Positions 25,535 through 33,339 of a DNA stretch of 64,000 nucleotides are shown piece by piece (the stretch's first letter is position 1; every line of letters starts with the position of its first letter). The DNA is taken from positions 372,001-436,000 of the forward strand of contig NZ_FOFA01000001.1 in the NCBI RefSeq assembly GCF_900110855.1, given 5' to 3'. Source of the stretch: Microlunatus flavus. GTDB lineage: Bacteria > Actinomycetota > Actinomycetes > Propionibacteriales > Propionibacteriaceae. A program made the position numbers and the translations under genes. The notes under the pieces were generated by a model. The model was not told the DNA's origin and ran no database searches. It was given only the letters and a program-made list of their open reading frames with translations.

Positions 25535-26475
25535 CGCTGCCTCTCGTCGCCGGTCGCGCGCGCGACCTCCTCGTGCTTCTGCTCGGCCTGGAGCCGGTCC
25601 AGCTCGGCCAGCGCCTGCTCCAGCTGGGCCTCGTCGGGGACCTTGTGGTGCCAGGCCACGTTGTTGCTCATGTAGGAGATCGGGTGGCCCTTGTGGGTGT
25701 GCGCGATGACGAAGGTCGGCTTGCCCGGCCTGAACGGCACCGCCGACAGCACGTCGAGCAGCTCGCCGTGGTCGTGCCCGTTCACCTCCACGACCGCGAA
25801 CCCGAACGCCGCGGCCTTCGCGTCGAGTGGGTCGAGGTCGTTGGTCTCCCTCGTCGTCGCGCCCTGCTGCAGCCGGTTGCGGTCGACGATCACCGTCAGC
25901 GAGTCGAGCTCGTGGTGCGAGGCGGCCATCATGGCCTCCCAGTTGCTGCCCTCCTGCAGCTCGCCGTCGCCGGTGAGGACGTACGTGCGACGCCGCGACA
26001 CGTCGAGCTTGGCCGAGAGCGCGTGCCCGACGGCGATCGGCAGGCCGTGGCCGAGCGGGCCGGTGTTCGCCTCGACGCCGCGGACGTAGTTGCGGTTCGG
26101 GTGGCCGTTGAGCTTCGACAGCGGCTTGAGGAACGTCGCGAGCTCCTCGACCGGGAGGAAGCCGAAGGCGGCGAGCGTCGTGTAGAGCGCGCCGGCCACG
26201 TGGCCCTTCGACAGGATGAACCGGTCGCGCTCCGGGTCGTCGGGGTGGTCCGGGTCGACGTTCAGCACCGCGCCGTAGAGCGTGGCGAGCACGTCGATCG
26301 CGGAGAAGTCGCCGCCGATGTGGCCGGCGCCCGCGTGGTGGACCAGCTTGAGGTCCTGGAGGCGGATCTGGCGGGCCGCCTCGGCGATGTGCGCGACCTG
26401 CTCGGCCCGGCTCGCGTGCGGCGAGAGCCGGCCGAGCACCGGCATCGTCACGTGCTCGGGGGCGAGGGCGGTCAC
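25531..26475 (-). CDS. Split transketolase, N-terminal TPP-binding subunit (AptA-like)
   Basis: The 314-aa protein is the TPP pyrophosphate-binding half of a transketolase: HHAGAGHIGGDFSAIDVL, the GDG (169-171) to N200 thiamine motif, and LGHGLPIAVGHALSAK. GTG 26475 overlaps the isomerase stop (GTGA), and its own stop overlaps the start of the C-terminal subunit, so the three genes are translationally coupled. The complex transfers two-carbon units between ketose and aldose phosphates. Whether it is specific for apulose 4-phosphate or for ordinary pentose phosphates cannot be told from sequence alone. Confidence 0.88.
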   Translation of the reverse strand: MTALAPEHVTMPVLGRLSPHASRAEQVAHIAEAARQIRLQDLKLVHHAGAGHIGGDFSAIDVLATLYGAVLNVDPDHPDDPERDRFILSKGHVAGALYTTLAAFGFLPVEELATFLKPLSKLNGHPNRNYVRGVEANTGPLGHGLPIAVGHALSAKLDVSRRRTYVLTGDGELQEGSNWEAMMAASHHELDSLTVIVDRNRLQQGATTRETNDLDPLDAKAAAFGFAVVEVNGHDHGELLDVLSAVPFRPGKPTFVIAHTHKGHPISYMSNNVAWHHKVPDEAQLEQALAELDRLQAEQKHEEVARATGDERQR

Positions 26476-27485
26476 TGCTCGTCCGCCTGGGACACGGAGT
26501 CGGCCATCGAGCTGAGCAGGACCTTCTGGACGAGCTTCTGCGCGGCGAGCGCGTCGTGACGCGACTGCGCCTCGGCGAGCGCGTCCTCGTCGAGGGCGTC
26601 GAGCGCGCGGTGGATCGCCTTGAGGAACGTGATGGCCTGCTTGGCCGCCTGCACCCGGTCCTCGCGGAAGGGGAACTGGTCGAGCTGCCAGACGCCGTCC
26701 CAGCCGTTCGCGCGGAGGGTGTGGAAGAACTCGAAGGTCTCCACGAGGTGCACCGATCCGACGACCATGTCGTCGTCCCAGCCGCGGAAGTTGTCGTTGA
26801 CGTCGATCGCGAAGAGCTTGCCGGCGTCGATGCAGAGCTGTGCGGCGTCGGCCGGTGTCTCCAGCCCGTACAGCGAGTGGCCGAAGTCGAGCAGCACGCC
26901 GAGGTTGTCGCAGCCGGTCTGCTGGATCGCCAGCAGCGTGCGGGCCGCGTTCGGGAAGATGATCTTGTTGCGCGGCTCGCGCGGCTTGTACTCGATCACG
27001 AACTTGATCTCCGGGTGCGCGCTGCACAGCTCGCGCAGCGCGTCGACCGCGTTCTTCCACACCGAGCGGTAGTCGACCTGGAACGGGTAGTCCCAGCCGT
27101 CCTGGCCGAACCAGAGCTTGACGTAGTCGCAGCCCAGCTCGAGCGCCAGCTCGGTCGCCTCGTGCAGCAGCGCGATCGCCTTCGCCCGGACCGCCGGGTC
27201 GGGGTTGGTGATCGAGCCGCGGATGTAGTCCTTGTTGTAGATCTCCGGCGTGATCGCGACGGCGCGCAGGCCGTTGCGCGCCAGCGCCGCCTTGACGTCG
27301 TCGGTCGTGCCGTCGAAGCCCGCGAACGGCCAGTTGAGGTCGACCACGGACAGGTCGCCGACCGAGCCGGCGAGGTCGATCTGCTCCAGCAGCCCGACCG
27401 GCTCGCCGTAGCCCTCGGTCGCGTAGCGGTCGACGTAGGTCGCGAAGTGCCAGATGCCGGCACCGAAGACCGGGAGGTCGCTCAT
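26472..27485 (-). CDS. TIM-barrel sugar isomerase (candidate D-apiose isomerase)
   Basis: The 337-aa protein is a xylose-isomerase-like TIM barrel. Candidate metal ligands are E165 (FVIEYKPREPRN), D200 and H203 (LLDFGHSLYG) and D228-D231 (AIDVNDN). Family members isomerise or epimerise sugars or sugar phosphates. Its neighbours are a sugar ABC transporter upstream and the coupled split transketolase downstream, with an FGGY kinase across the divergent promoter. That set suits an aldose-to-ketulose step before phosphorylation, and D-apiose to D-apulose is my favoured reaction. The ATG has the RBS AGAAGGAG. The 114-bp gap before it holds no gene. Confidence 0.82.
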   Translation of the reverse strand: MSDLPVFGAGIWHFATYVDRYATEGYGEPVGLLEQIDLAGSVGDLSVVDLNWPFAGFDGTTDDVKAALARNGLRAVAITPEIYNKDYIRGSITNPDPAVRAKAIALLHEATELALELGCDYVKLWFGQDGWDYPFQVDYRSVWKNAVDALRELCSAHPEIKFVIEYKPREPRNKIIFPNAARTLLAIQQTGCDNLGVLLDFGHSLYGLETPADAAQLCIDAGKLFAIDVNDNFRGWDDDMVVGSVHLVETFEFFHTLRANGWDGVWQLDQFPFREDRVQAAKQAITFLKAIHRALDALDEDALAEAQSRHDALAAQKLVQKVLLSSMADSVSQADEQ

Positions 27486-27599
27486 CGGGTGTGCTCCTTC
27501 TGTGGAAGTGCGTGTGCTGAGCCTGCCGACCGGCGAGGAGCCGGTCCAGGGGTGGGCCCGTCAGGGGCCAGGGGCGTACGGGCTGCGGAGCCGGTGAGG

Positions 27600-28508
27600 T
27601 CAGCCCTTCTCGGCGCCCGCGGTGAGGCCGCCGACGATCCAGCGCTGCAGCAGCGCGTAGGCGATCAGGATCGGCACGACGGCGATGAGGATGCCGGCGG
27701 CGAGCCCGGTGTTGTTGTTGGAGAACTGTCCCTGGAAGCTGAGCAGCCCCACGGGGATGGTCTTGTTCGTGTCCGAGCTCAGGATGATCAGGGCGAAGAG
27801 GAACTCGTTCCAGGTCGCCACCGCGTCGAGGATCGCCACGGTGATGAGTGCCGGCAGGGACAGGGGCAGCACGAGGGTGAAGAAGATCCGCCACTCCGAC
27901 GCCCCGTCGATGCGGGCCGACTCGATGATCGAGTCCGGGATCTGGCGGAAGAAGGACTGCAGGATCAGGGTCTCCAGCGGGATCCCGAAGGCCAGGTAGG
28001 GGCCGACGAGGCCGAAGATGTTGTCGGTCAGCCCCGCGCTGCGCAGCATGATGAAGACCGGCACGATCGTGATGTAGATCGGGATCGTGAGCCCGAGGAA
28101 CACCGCGAACATCACCGTCCGGCGGAAGCGCATGTTCAGCTTGGCCAGCGCGAAGGCCAGCAGCGCCGAGATCAGCACCCCGAGCGGCACCTTGACCAGC
28201 AGCAGGGTCGCGGAGTTGCGGTAGGTGTCGGCGAACTTGCCGATCCCCCACGCCTGGCGGAAGTTGTCCCAGGTCCACTCGGTGGGCCACGACAGCGGTC
28301 CGTGCGCGACGAAGTCCGACAGCGGCCGCAGCCCGGTGGTGACCAGGAGCAGCAGCGGCGAGATCCAGAAGAGCGCGACGACGGAGAGGATGATCGTGAC
28401 GACGACGCCCCCACGCCTGCGGGGCCGCTCGGCGAGCGGGTCGTGACCGCTGACGACGGCGTCGGGCAGGGCCGCGGCGGCGGCGAGCCCGGAGGCCGAG
28501 GCGCTCAT
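27600..28508 (-). CDS. Sugar ABC transporter permease, MalG/UgpE type
   Basis: The 302-aa protein has six membrane helices and the EAA loop ESARIDGASEWRIFFTLVLPLSLPAL that docks the ATPase. It is the CUT1-family second permease, and its ATG overlaps the stop of the first permease gene (ATGA). As usual for actinobacterial CUT1 systems, no ATPase gene is in the operon; a shared MsiK-like ATPase elsewhere probably energises it. Together with the binding protein it should import the sugar or glycoside used by the downstream enzymes. Confidence 0.9.
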   Translation of the reverse strand: MSASASGLAAAAALPDAVVSGHDPLAERPRRRGGVVVTIILSVVALFWISPLLLLVTTGLRPLSDFVAHGPLSWPTEWTWDNFRQAWGIGKFADTYRNSATLLLVKVPLGVLISALLAFALAKLNMRFRRTVMFAVFLGLTIPIYITIVPVFIMLRSAGLTDNIFGLVGPYLAFGIPLETLILQSFFRQIPDSIIESARIDGASEWRIFFTLVLPLSLPALITVAILDAVATWNEFLFALIILSSDTNKTIPVGLLSFQGQFSNNNTGLAAGILIAVVPILIAYALLQRWIVGGLTAGAEKG

Positions 28509-29437
28509 GCGTGCTCCTTGGTCTGGGAGAGGACGTACGGGATGCTGACGGCGATCGCGATCACCGTGATCACCACGGCGATGGCCGTGCCGTAACCCGC
28601 TTGGTAGTACTGGAAGACGTTGGCGTACATCCAGGTCCCCATGACCTGCGTCGCCGTGCCCGGCCCGCCGTAGGTCATCGCGTAGATCATGTCGAAGACC
28701 TTGAACGAGTCGATCAGGGACAGCGCGATGACGATGTAGTGCGCCTGGCGCAGGCTCGGCAGCGTGATGAACCACAGCTGCTGGGACCGCGAGGCGCCGT
28801 CGACCGTGGCCGCCTCGTACAGCTCGGCGGGGATGCCCTGCAGAGCCGCGAGGTAGAGCAGCATCGGGAAGCCGACGCGGAGCCAGATCGCCGGGACCAT
28901 CACGGCCCACAGGGCCGTCGAGTCCTGCCCCAGCCACGGCTGGGCCAGGTCGCCGAGGCCGACGGCACGCAGCGTCTCGTTGATCACGCCGGAGTCGGGG
29001 TTGTAGAGCCAGCCCCAGATCGAGGCGATGGACACCAGCGGCAGGACGCAGGGGGTGTAGAAGAGCAGCCGCAGCGGCGTCTTGCCGCGCACCTTGCCGT
29101 TCAACAGGATCGCCAGCGTCAGCCCGATCAGGACCGGCACGACGATGGTGACGACGGTCCAGATCAGGTTGTTGAGCAGGGCCTGGATGACCACCGGGTC
29201 CTGGGCCATCGCCGTGTAGTTCGCCAGCCCGACGATGTTGTACGTGGGGCTCAGGCCGTCCCAGTCGGTGAAGCTGAAGAACAGCGACGTGGCGGCCGGG
29301 TAGACGAGGAAGGTCGCGTACACGGCGAGGGCCGGGAGCGCGAACAGCCACGGGCGCAGGCCGCCGTACCTCTTCTTGTTCTGCCGGACCCCGGCCACCC
29401 GTGAGGTGGCCGGGGCGACAGCGGTCGCGGTCGCCAT
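28505..29437 (-). CDS. Sugar ABC transporter permease, MalF/UgpA type
   Basis: The 310-aa CUT1-family permease has six helices and the EAA motif (YEAATVDGASRSQQLWFITLPSLR). The N-terminal basic segment NKKRYGGLRPWLFALPALAVY is typical. It lies 4 bp downstream of the solute-binding protein gene and overlaps the MalG-type gene, so all three are one transcription unit. Confidence 0.9.
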   Translation of the reverse strand: MATATAVAPATSRVAGVRQNKKRYGGLRPWLFALPALAVYATFLVYPAATSLFFSFTDWDGLSPTYNIVGLANYTAMAQDPVVIQALLNNLIWTVVTIVVPVLIGLTLAILLNGKVRGKTPLRLLFYTPCVLPLVSIASIWGWLYNPDSGVINETLRAVGLGDLAQPWLGQDSTALWAVMVPAIWLRVGFPMLLYLAALQGIPAELYEAATVDGASRSQQLWFITLPSLRQAHYIVIALSLIDSFKVFDMIYAMTYGGPGTATQVMGTWMYANVFQYYQAGYGTAIAVVITVIAIAVSIPYVLSQTKEHA

Positions 29438-29441
29438 CAGG

Positions 29442-30746
29442 TCAGGACTTCGGGAGCCCGGCCGCGACGGTCTGCATCTGCTTGGCCGCGTCGGCCGGCG
29501 ACATCTTGCCCTGCAGGACGTCGCTCTGGACCGAGAAGTACTGGTCGGCCTGCTTCTTCGGGAACGCCTGGTCCTGGATCGTGTAGAACGGGCTCGTCTT
29601 GCTGATCTCGGACCACTCGTACGACAGCGGCAGCTTGGACTTGTCGGGCTCCGCGCCCGTCACGGTCGAGGCGGTGATCGACAGCGCCTTCTGCGAGTCG
29701 GGCTGCAGGATGTGGTCGATCAGCGCCGCCGCCTTGTCGGGGTTGCCGGACTTGGAACTGATCATGTAGCCCTCGACGAAGCCGGAGTGCCGCGCCGGGG
29801 TCTGGTCGGTCGGCAGCAGGAACGTCCCGAAGTCGCTCGAGCTCTTCTTCGCCGCCTGGATGCCGGCCGCCTCGGTCCAGGTGCCGGTCAGGGTGTAGGC
29901 GGCCTTGCCCGAGACGTAGTCGGTCTCGACGTCGCTGGGGTCCAGACCGAGGGCGCCGTTGGGCAGCCACTTGCTGTCCTGCCACTTCTTGAAGTTCGTG
30001 AACGCGGTCACGACCTCCGGCCGGTCCCACGACTCGGCGCCGGTCAGGAGCTTGTCGTGCAGGTCCGGGCCGGCGGAGGTCTCGAGCAGGTACTCGAAGA
30101 GGCGCATGATGTCCCAGCCGTACTTGCCGCCGAGGGTGCAGGGCGTGATGCCGGCCGCGACCAGCTTGGTGTTGGCCTCCTCCAGCTCGGCGTAGGTCTT
30201 CGGCGGCGCGCTGATGCCGGCCTTGGAGAAGGCGGCCTTGGAGTACCAGCCGCCGATCGCGTTGGCGACGAAGGGCGCCCCGGCCTTGACGCCGTCGAAG
30301 GTCATGCCGTCGATGGCGTTGCTGTTGAGCCGGGAGTCCCAGCCGAACTTCGAGTAGTACGGGCTCAGGTCCATCGCCTGCTTCGCCTTGGCGAAGGGGG
30401 CGCCGATCTGGCCGCCCCAGATGCGCCAGATGTCGGGGCCGGAGCCGCCGAGCAGCTCGGCGCGGAGCTTGTCGGGGTAGACCGCCGCGCCCGAGCCGGG
30501 AAGGCTGTCGACGCGCGTGGTCGTGCCGTTCTGGCTGTCGAACTTCGCGACCAGGTCCTTGAGCAGGCCGATGGTCGTGTCGTCCTCGTAGGTGAAGAGG
30601 CGCAGGTTGTTCGAGGCGGGGCCGCTGCTGGCGGCGGTCCCGCCGCTGGGCGCGGTGCCGGTGCCCGTGCAGGCGGCGGTCCCGGCGACGGCCGCGGCGG
30701 CGGACAGTCCGAGGAATCCACGGCGGGTCCAGGTCGAGCGGGTCAT
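29442..30746 (-). CDS. Extracellular sugar-binding lipoprotein, ABC type
   Basis: This 434-aa CUT1 solute-binding protein has a Tat-like signal (TRRGFLGLSAAAAV) and lipobox AGTAAC with C26 as the lipidated residue. The mature protein has the family 1 fold: DSQNGTTTRVDSLPG, GGSGPDIWRIWGG, AAYTLTGTWTEA and FVEGYMISSKSGNPDKAAALI. It is the most abundant component expected and determines ligand choice. The ATG has a strong RBS (AAAGGAG). The ligand is unknown; context suggests apiose or an apioside. Confidence 0.9.
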   Translation of the reverse strand: MTRSTWTRRGFLGLSAAAAVAGTAACTGTGTAPSGGTAASSGPASNNLRLFTYEDDTTIGLLKDLVAKFDSQNGTTTRVDSLPGSGAAVYPDKLRAELLGGSGPDIWRIWGGQIGAPFAKAKQAMDLSPYYSKFGWDSRLNSNAIDGMTFDGVKAGAPFVANAIGGWYSKAAFSKAGISAPPKTYAELEEANTKLVAAGITPCTLGGKYGWDIMRLFEYLLETSAGPDLHDKLLTGAESWDRPEVVTAFTNFKKWQDSKWLPNGALGLDPSDVETDYVSGKAAYTLTGTWTEAAGIQAAKKSSSDFGTFLLPTDQTPARHSGFVEGYMISSKSGNPDKAAALIDHILQPDSQKALSITASTVTGAEPDKSKLPLSYEWSEISKTSPFYTIQDQAFPKKQADQYFSVQSDVLQGKMSPADAAKQMQTVAAGLPKS

Positions 30747-30824
30747 GCCAATCTCCTTTGATCGCGGTGCGGGGCGGAGCGGGTGGGGCTGAGCGGGTCG
30801 AGCGGGGTACGGGGCCCGGCGGGG

Positions 30825-31721
30825 TCAGGAGGTGCGGGCGGGGTGCTCGCGGCCGAAGCGGCGGATCTTGGCGAACATGTCCTCGAGCAGGTAGCGGATG
30901 TCGACCTGCTCGAAGACCTTGACCGGGTGGCCGGCGCCGGGCAGGTAGCCGCCGTCGACGCCGAAGCGGCGCGACGGGATGGTGCGCGAGACGCTGCCGC
31001 GCGGGTTGAGGACGAGCGAGATCGCGGGCGAGTCACCCAGCGAGCGCGACTCGATCGGCTCGCCGTGGTGGGCCTCGTTGAACTCGACCAGCTGGGCGAT
31101 CAGGTAGTCGGCCAGCTCGCTGGTGCCGGCGATCTTCTCCTCGAGCTCGGCGTAGCCGACCGACACCATCGAGTAGATGGGCGCGGGCACCTGCCAGAGG
31201 GTGATGCCGGAGTCGAAGACGACGTTGGCCGCGGCGATGTCGTTGCGCAGGTTGAACTCGACGGCCGGGTAGGACCAGTCGACGTCGTAGCCCATCCCTC
31301 CGATCCAGACCACGACGACGTCGCGGTCGACGATCGCGGGATCGGTGAGGATCGCCGTCGCCATGTCGGTGAGCGGGCCGAGGAAGGTCACGAACAGCGG
31401 GTCGTCGGCCGAGGCGAGCTTGCTCTCGGCCACGATCAGGTCCGCGCCGGGCGACGGCGCCGGCGTCGACTCGTCGGCGATGCCGCGCTCCGCCCCGTTG
31501 GCCACGGTCACGTCGTCGCGCCCGAGCAGCCGCAGCAGCAGGTCCACCTCGGCCCGGGAGTCGAGCATCGACGTCTGGCTGCGCTCGGCGCCGAAGTGCG
31601 CGGGCACGATGCCCCGCACGTCGAGCGTCGGGGAGAGCAGCGCGTGGACGATCGCGTACTGGTCGTCGGCCTCGTTCTTGGCGTCGGTGTCGACGATCAG
31701 GCGGCGACGGGTGGCCGTCAT
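30825..31721 (-). CDS. Nucleoside hydrolase-like protein, first gene of the leftward operon
   Basis: The 298-aa protein has the Asp cluster of IU-nucleoside hydrolases in the form D11-T-D13-x-x-N-E-x-D19-D20-Q, plus FLGPLTDMATAIL, VWIGGMGYDVDW, EFNLRNDIAAANVVFDSG and a late Asp near VFEQVDIRYLL. Family members cleave N-glycosidic bonds of ribofuranosides using a Ca2+-bound water. The early motif departs from the classical DTDPGxDDA, so a changed substrate is likely. It leads the operon that encodes a sugar transporter, an isomerase and a transketolase. It may hydrolyse imported furanosides; that is inference. Confidence 0.82.
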   Translation of the reverse strand: MTATRRRLIVDTDAKNEADDQYAIVHALLSPTLDVRGIVPAHFGAERSQTSMLDSRAEVDLLLRLLGRDDVTVANGAERGIADESTPAPSPGADLIVAESKLASADDPLFVTFLGPLTDMATAILTDPAIVDRDVVVVWIGGMGYDVDWSYPAVEFNLRNDIAAANVVFDSGITLWQVPAPIYSMVSVGYAELEEKIAGTSELADYLIAQLVEFNEAHHGEPIESRSLGDSPAISLVLNPRGSVSRTIPSRRFGVDGGYLPGAGHPVKVFEQVDIRYLLEDMFAKIRRFGREHPARTS

Positions 31722-31760
31722 CGGTCTCCTCGGGCTCCGGGCACCTTCGTCGGTGCCACT

Positions 31761-31787
31761 TCTTGCAGTACCGTATAGTCTTGCAGT
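31761..31787. promoter_or_regulatory. Twin operator repeats TCTTGCAGT around a shared -10
   Basis: TCTTGCAGT occurs at 31761-31769 and again, same orientation, at 31779-31787, 18 bp apart. Between and partly under them lies CCGTATAGT, which reads as TATAGT rightward and TATACG leftward. The two divergent sugar operons start on either side. The arrangement suits a regulator such as the SorC-family protein encoded at 34980, but binding is inference. Confidence 0.55.
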
Positions 31788-31799
31788 GCGAGGGGTCAA
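31772..31799 (-). promoter_or_regulatory. Leftward promoter of the candidate apiose operon
   Basis: On the minus strand TTGACC (31799-31794) is followed by 16 bp and TATACG (31777-31772). This is the best sigma70-like promoter in the region and would start transcription about 40 bp before the nucleoside-hydrolase-like gene. Confidence 0.6.
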
Positions 31800-31851
31800 G
31801 GCCCCCCGAGACGTCTCTGAGAACCTGTCACCTCATCGCCGAGGAGCGCCC

Positions 31852-33339
31852 GTGGACCGTCGACCTCCCGTGGTCCTGGCCGTCGACCAGGGCACCACGA
31901 ACACCAAGGCCGTGCTCGTCGACGCGACCGGCCACGTCGCCGGCGTCGGCTCGGCGCCGGTCGGCGTCACCTCCCCCTGGCCGGGCTGGGTGGAGCAGGA
32001 CGCCGAGCGGATCTGGCGGAGCGTGCTCGACGCCACCGGCGGCGCGCTGGCCGCCGCCGGCGGGGTCGACGGCGGACCGGTCGCCGCGGTGGCGCTCTCC
32101 ACCCAACGTGAGTCGGTGGTGGCCTGGCGCGCGAGCACCGGCGAGCCCCTCGGCCCGGTGCTCGGATGGCAGGACAGCCGGACGGCCGCCTGGTGCGCCG
32201 CCCACGTCGACGAGGCCGCCCGTACGGAGGTCCGCGTCCGGACGGGCCTGCGCGTCGACGCGATGTTCTCGGCCCCCAAGCTGCGCTGGCTGCTCGACCA
32301 CGTGCCCGACGGAGTTCCGCGTGACGACGTCCGCGTCGGCACGGTCGACTCCTGGCTGGTCTGGCGCCTCACCGGCGGTCGGGAGCACCTGACCGAGGCC
32401 GGGAACGCGTCGCGCACCCTGCTGTACGACGTCACCGGGCTGGGGTGGTCGGAGCCGCTGCTCGACGTCTTCGGCGTGCCCCGTCACGTCCTGGCCGACC
32501 CCCGGGCGTCCGACGCCGGCTTCGGCACCTGCGCGGGCGTCGGGCTCGTCGTGGACGGCACCCCGGTCGCCGCGGTCCTGGCCGACTCGCACGCGGCCCT
32601 GTTCGGCCACGGCTGCACGGAGCCCGGCATGGCGAAGGCGACCTACGGGACCGGCTCGTCGGTCATGACGCCGGTCGCCGCGCTGCCCGGCCGCGGGTCG
32701 TCCGTCCCGACGACCCTGGCCTGGCTGCTCGACGCGACGCCCACGTACGCGCTCGAGGGCAACATCCTCTCCTCCGGCGCGACGCTGGCCTGGGCGGCCG
32801 GGCTCCTCACGGCGGGCGACGTCGAGCGCCTCGTCGCCCTCGCCGGCACCGTCGCGGACGCGGGCGGCGTGAGCCTCGTGCCGGCCTTCTCGGGCCTGGG
32901 TGCGCCGCACTGGGACCGGGAGGCGACCGCCGTGCTGTCCGGCATGACCCCCGCGACGTCGCCGGCCCACGTCGCGCGCGCCGCGGTCGAGTCGGTGGCC
33001 CACCAGATCGCCGACGTCGTCGACGTCGTCGAGGCCACGACCGGTCCGCTGCGCACGTTCCGCGCCGACGGGGGCGCGACCGCCGCCGACGCGCTGATGC
33101 AGGACCAGGCCGACCTGACCGGGCGCACCGTCGAGGTGACCGACGTCGCCGAGGTCTCCGCGCTCGGGGCGGCCAAGCTGGCCTGGCGCTCGCTCGGCGA
33201 GGCCGACGCCTGGCTGCCGCCCCGGGTCCGGCGCCGGCTCACCCCGCAGGAGACGCGGCCCGACCGGGCGGAGCGCCGCGCGCGCTGGGCCGGCGAGGTC
33301 GAACGGGCCCGGTTCCGCCCCGGCGGGACGTCGCGGTGA
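31852..33339 (+). CDS. FGGY-family carbohydrate kinase (candidate apulose kinase)
   Basis: The 495-aa FGGY kinase has the N-terminal phosphate motif VLAVDQGTTNTKAVLVD, WVEQDAERIW, GWQDSRTAAW, and the C-terminal ATP-domain motifs TYGTGSSVMTP and FRADGGATAADALMQDQADL. It is closest in layout to glycerol/xylulo-kinases. The GTG has an RBS (GAGGAGCG) 4-11 nt upstream. Its stop overlaps the DUF4038 gene (GTGA). Sharing a promoter region with the isomerase/transketolase operon suggests it phosphorylates the ketose made there, which I take to be D-apulose. D-xylulose remains an alternative. Confidence 0.86.
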   Translation: MDRRPPVVLAVDQGTTNTKAVLVDATGHVAGVGSAPVGVTSPWPGWVEQDAERIWRSVLDATGGALAAAGGVDGGPVAAVALSTQRESVVAWRASTGEPLGPVLGWQDSRTAAWCAAHVDEAARTEVRVRTGLRVDAMFSAPKLRWLLDHVPDGVPRDDVRVGTVDSWLVWRLTGGREHLTEAGNASRTLLYDVTGLGWSEPLLDVFGVPRHVLADPRASDAGFGTCAGVGLVVDGTPVAAVLADSHAALFGHGCTEPGMAKATYGTGSSVMTPVAALPGRGSSVPTTLAWLLDATPTYALEGNILSSGATLAWAAGLLTAGDVERLVALAGTVADAGGVSLVPAFSGLGAPHWDREATAVLSGMTPATSPAHVARAAVESVAHQIADVVDVVEATTGPLRTFRADGGATAADALMQDQADLTGRTVEVTDVAEVSALGAAKLAWRSLGEADAWLPPRVRRRLTPQETRPDRAERRARWAGEVERARFRPGGTSR

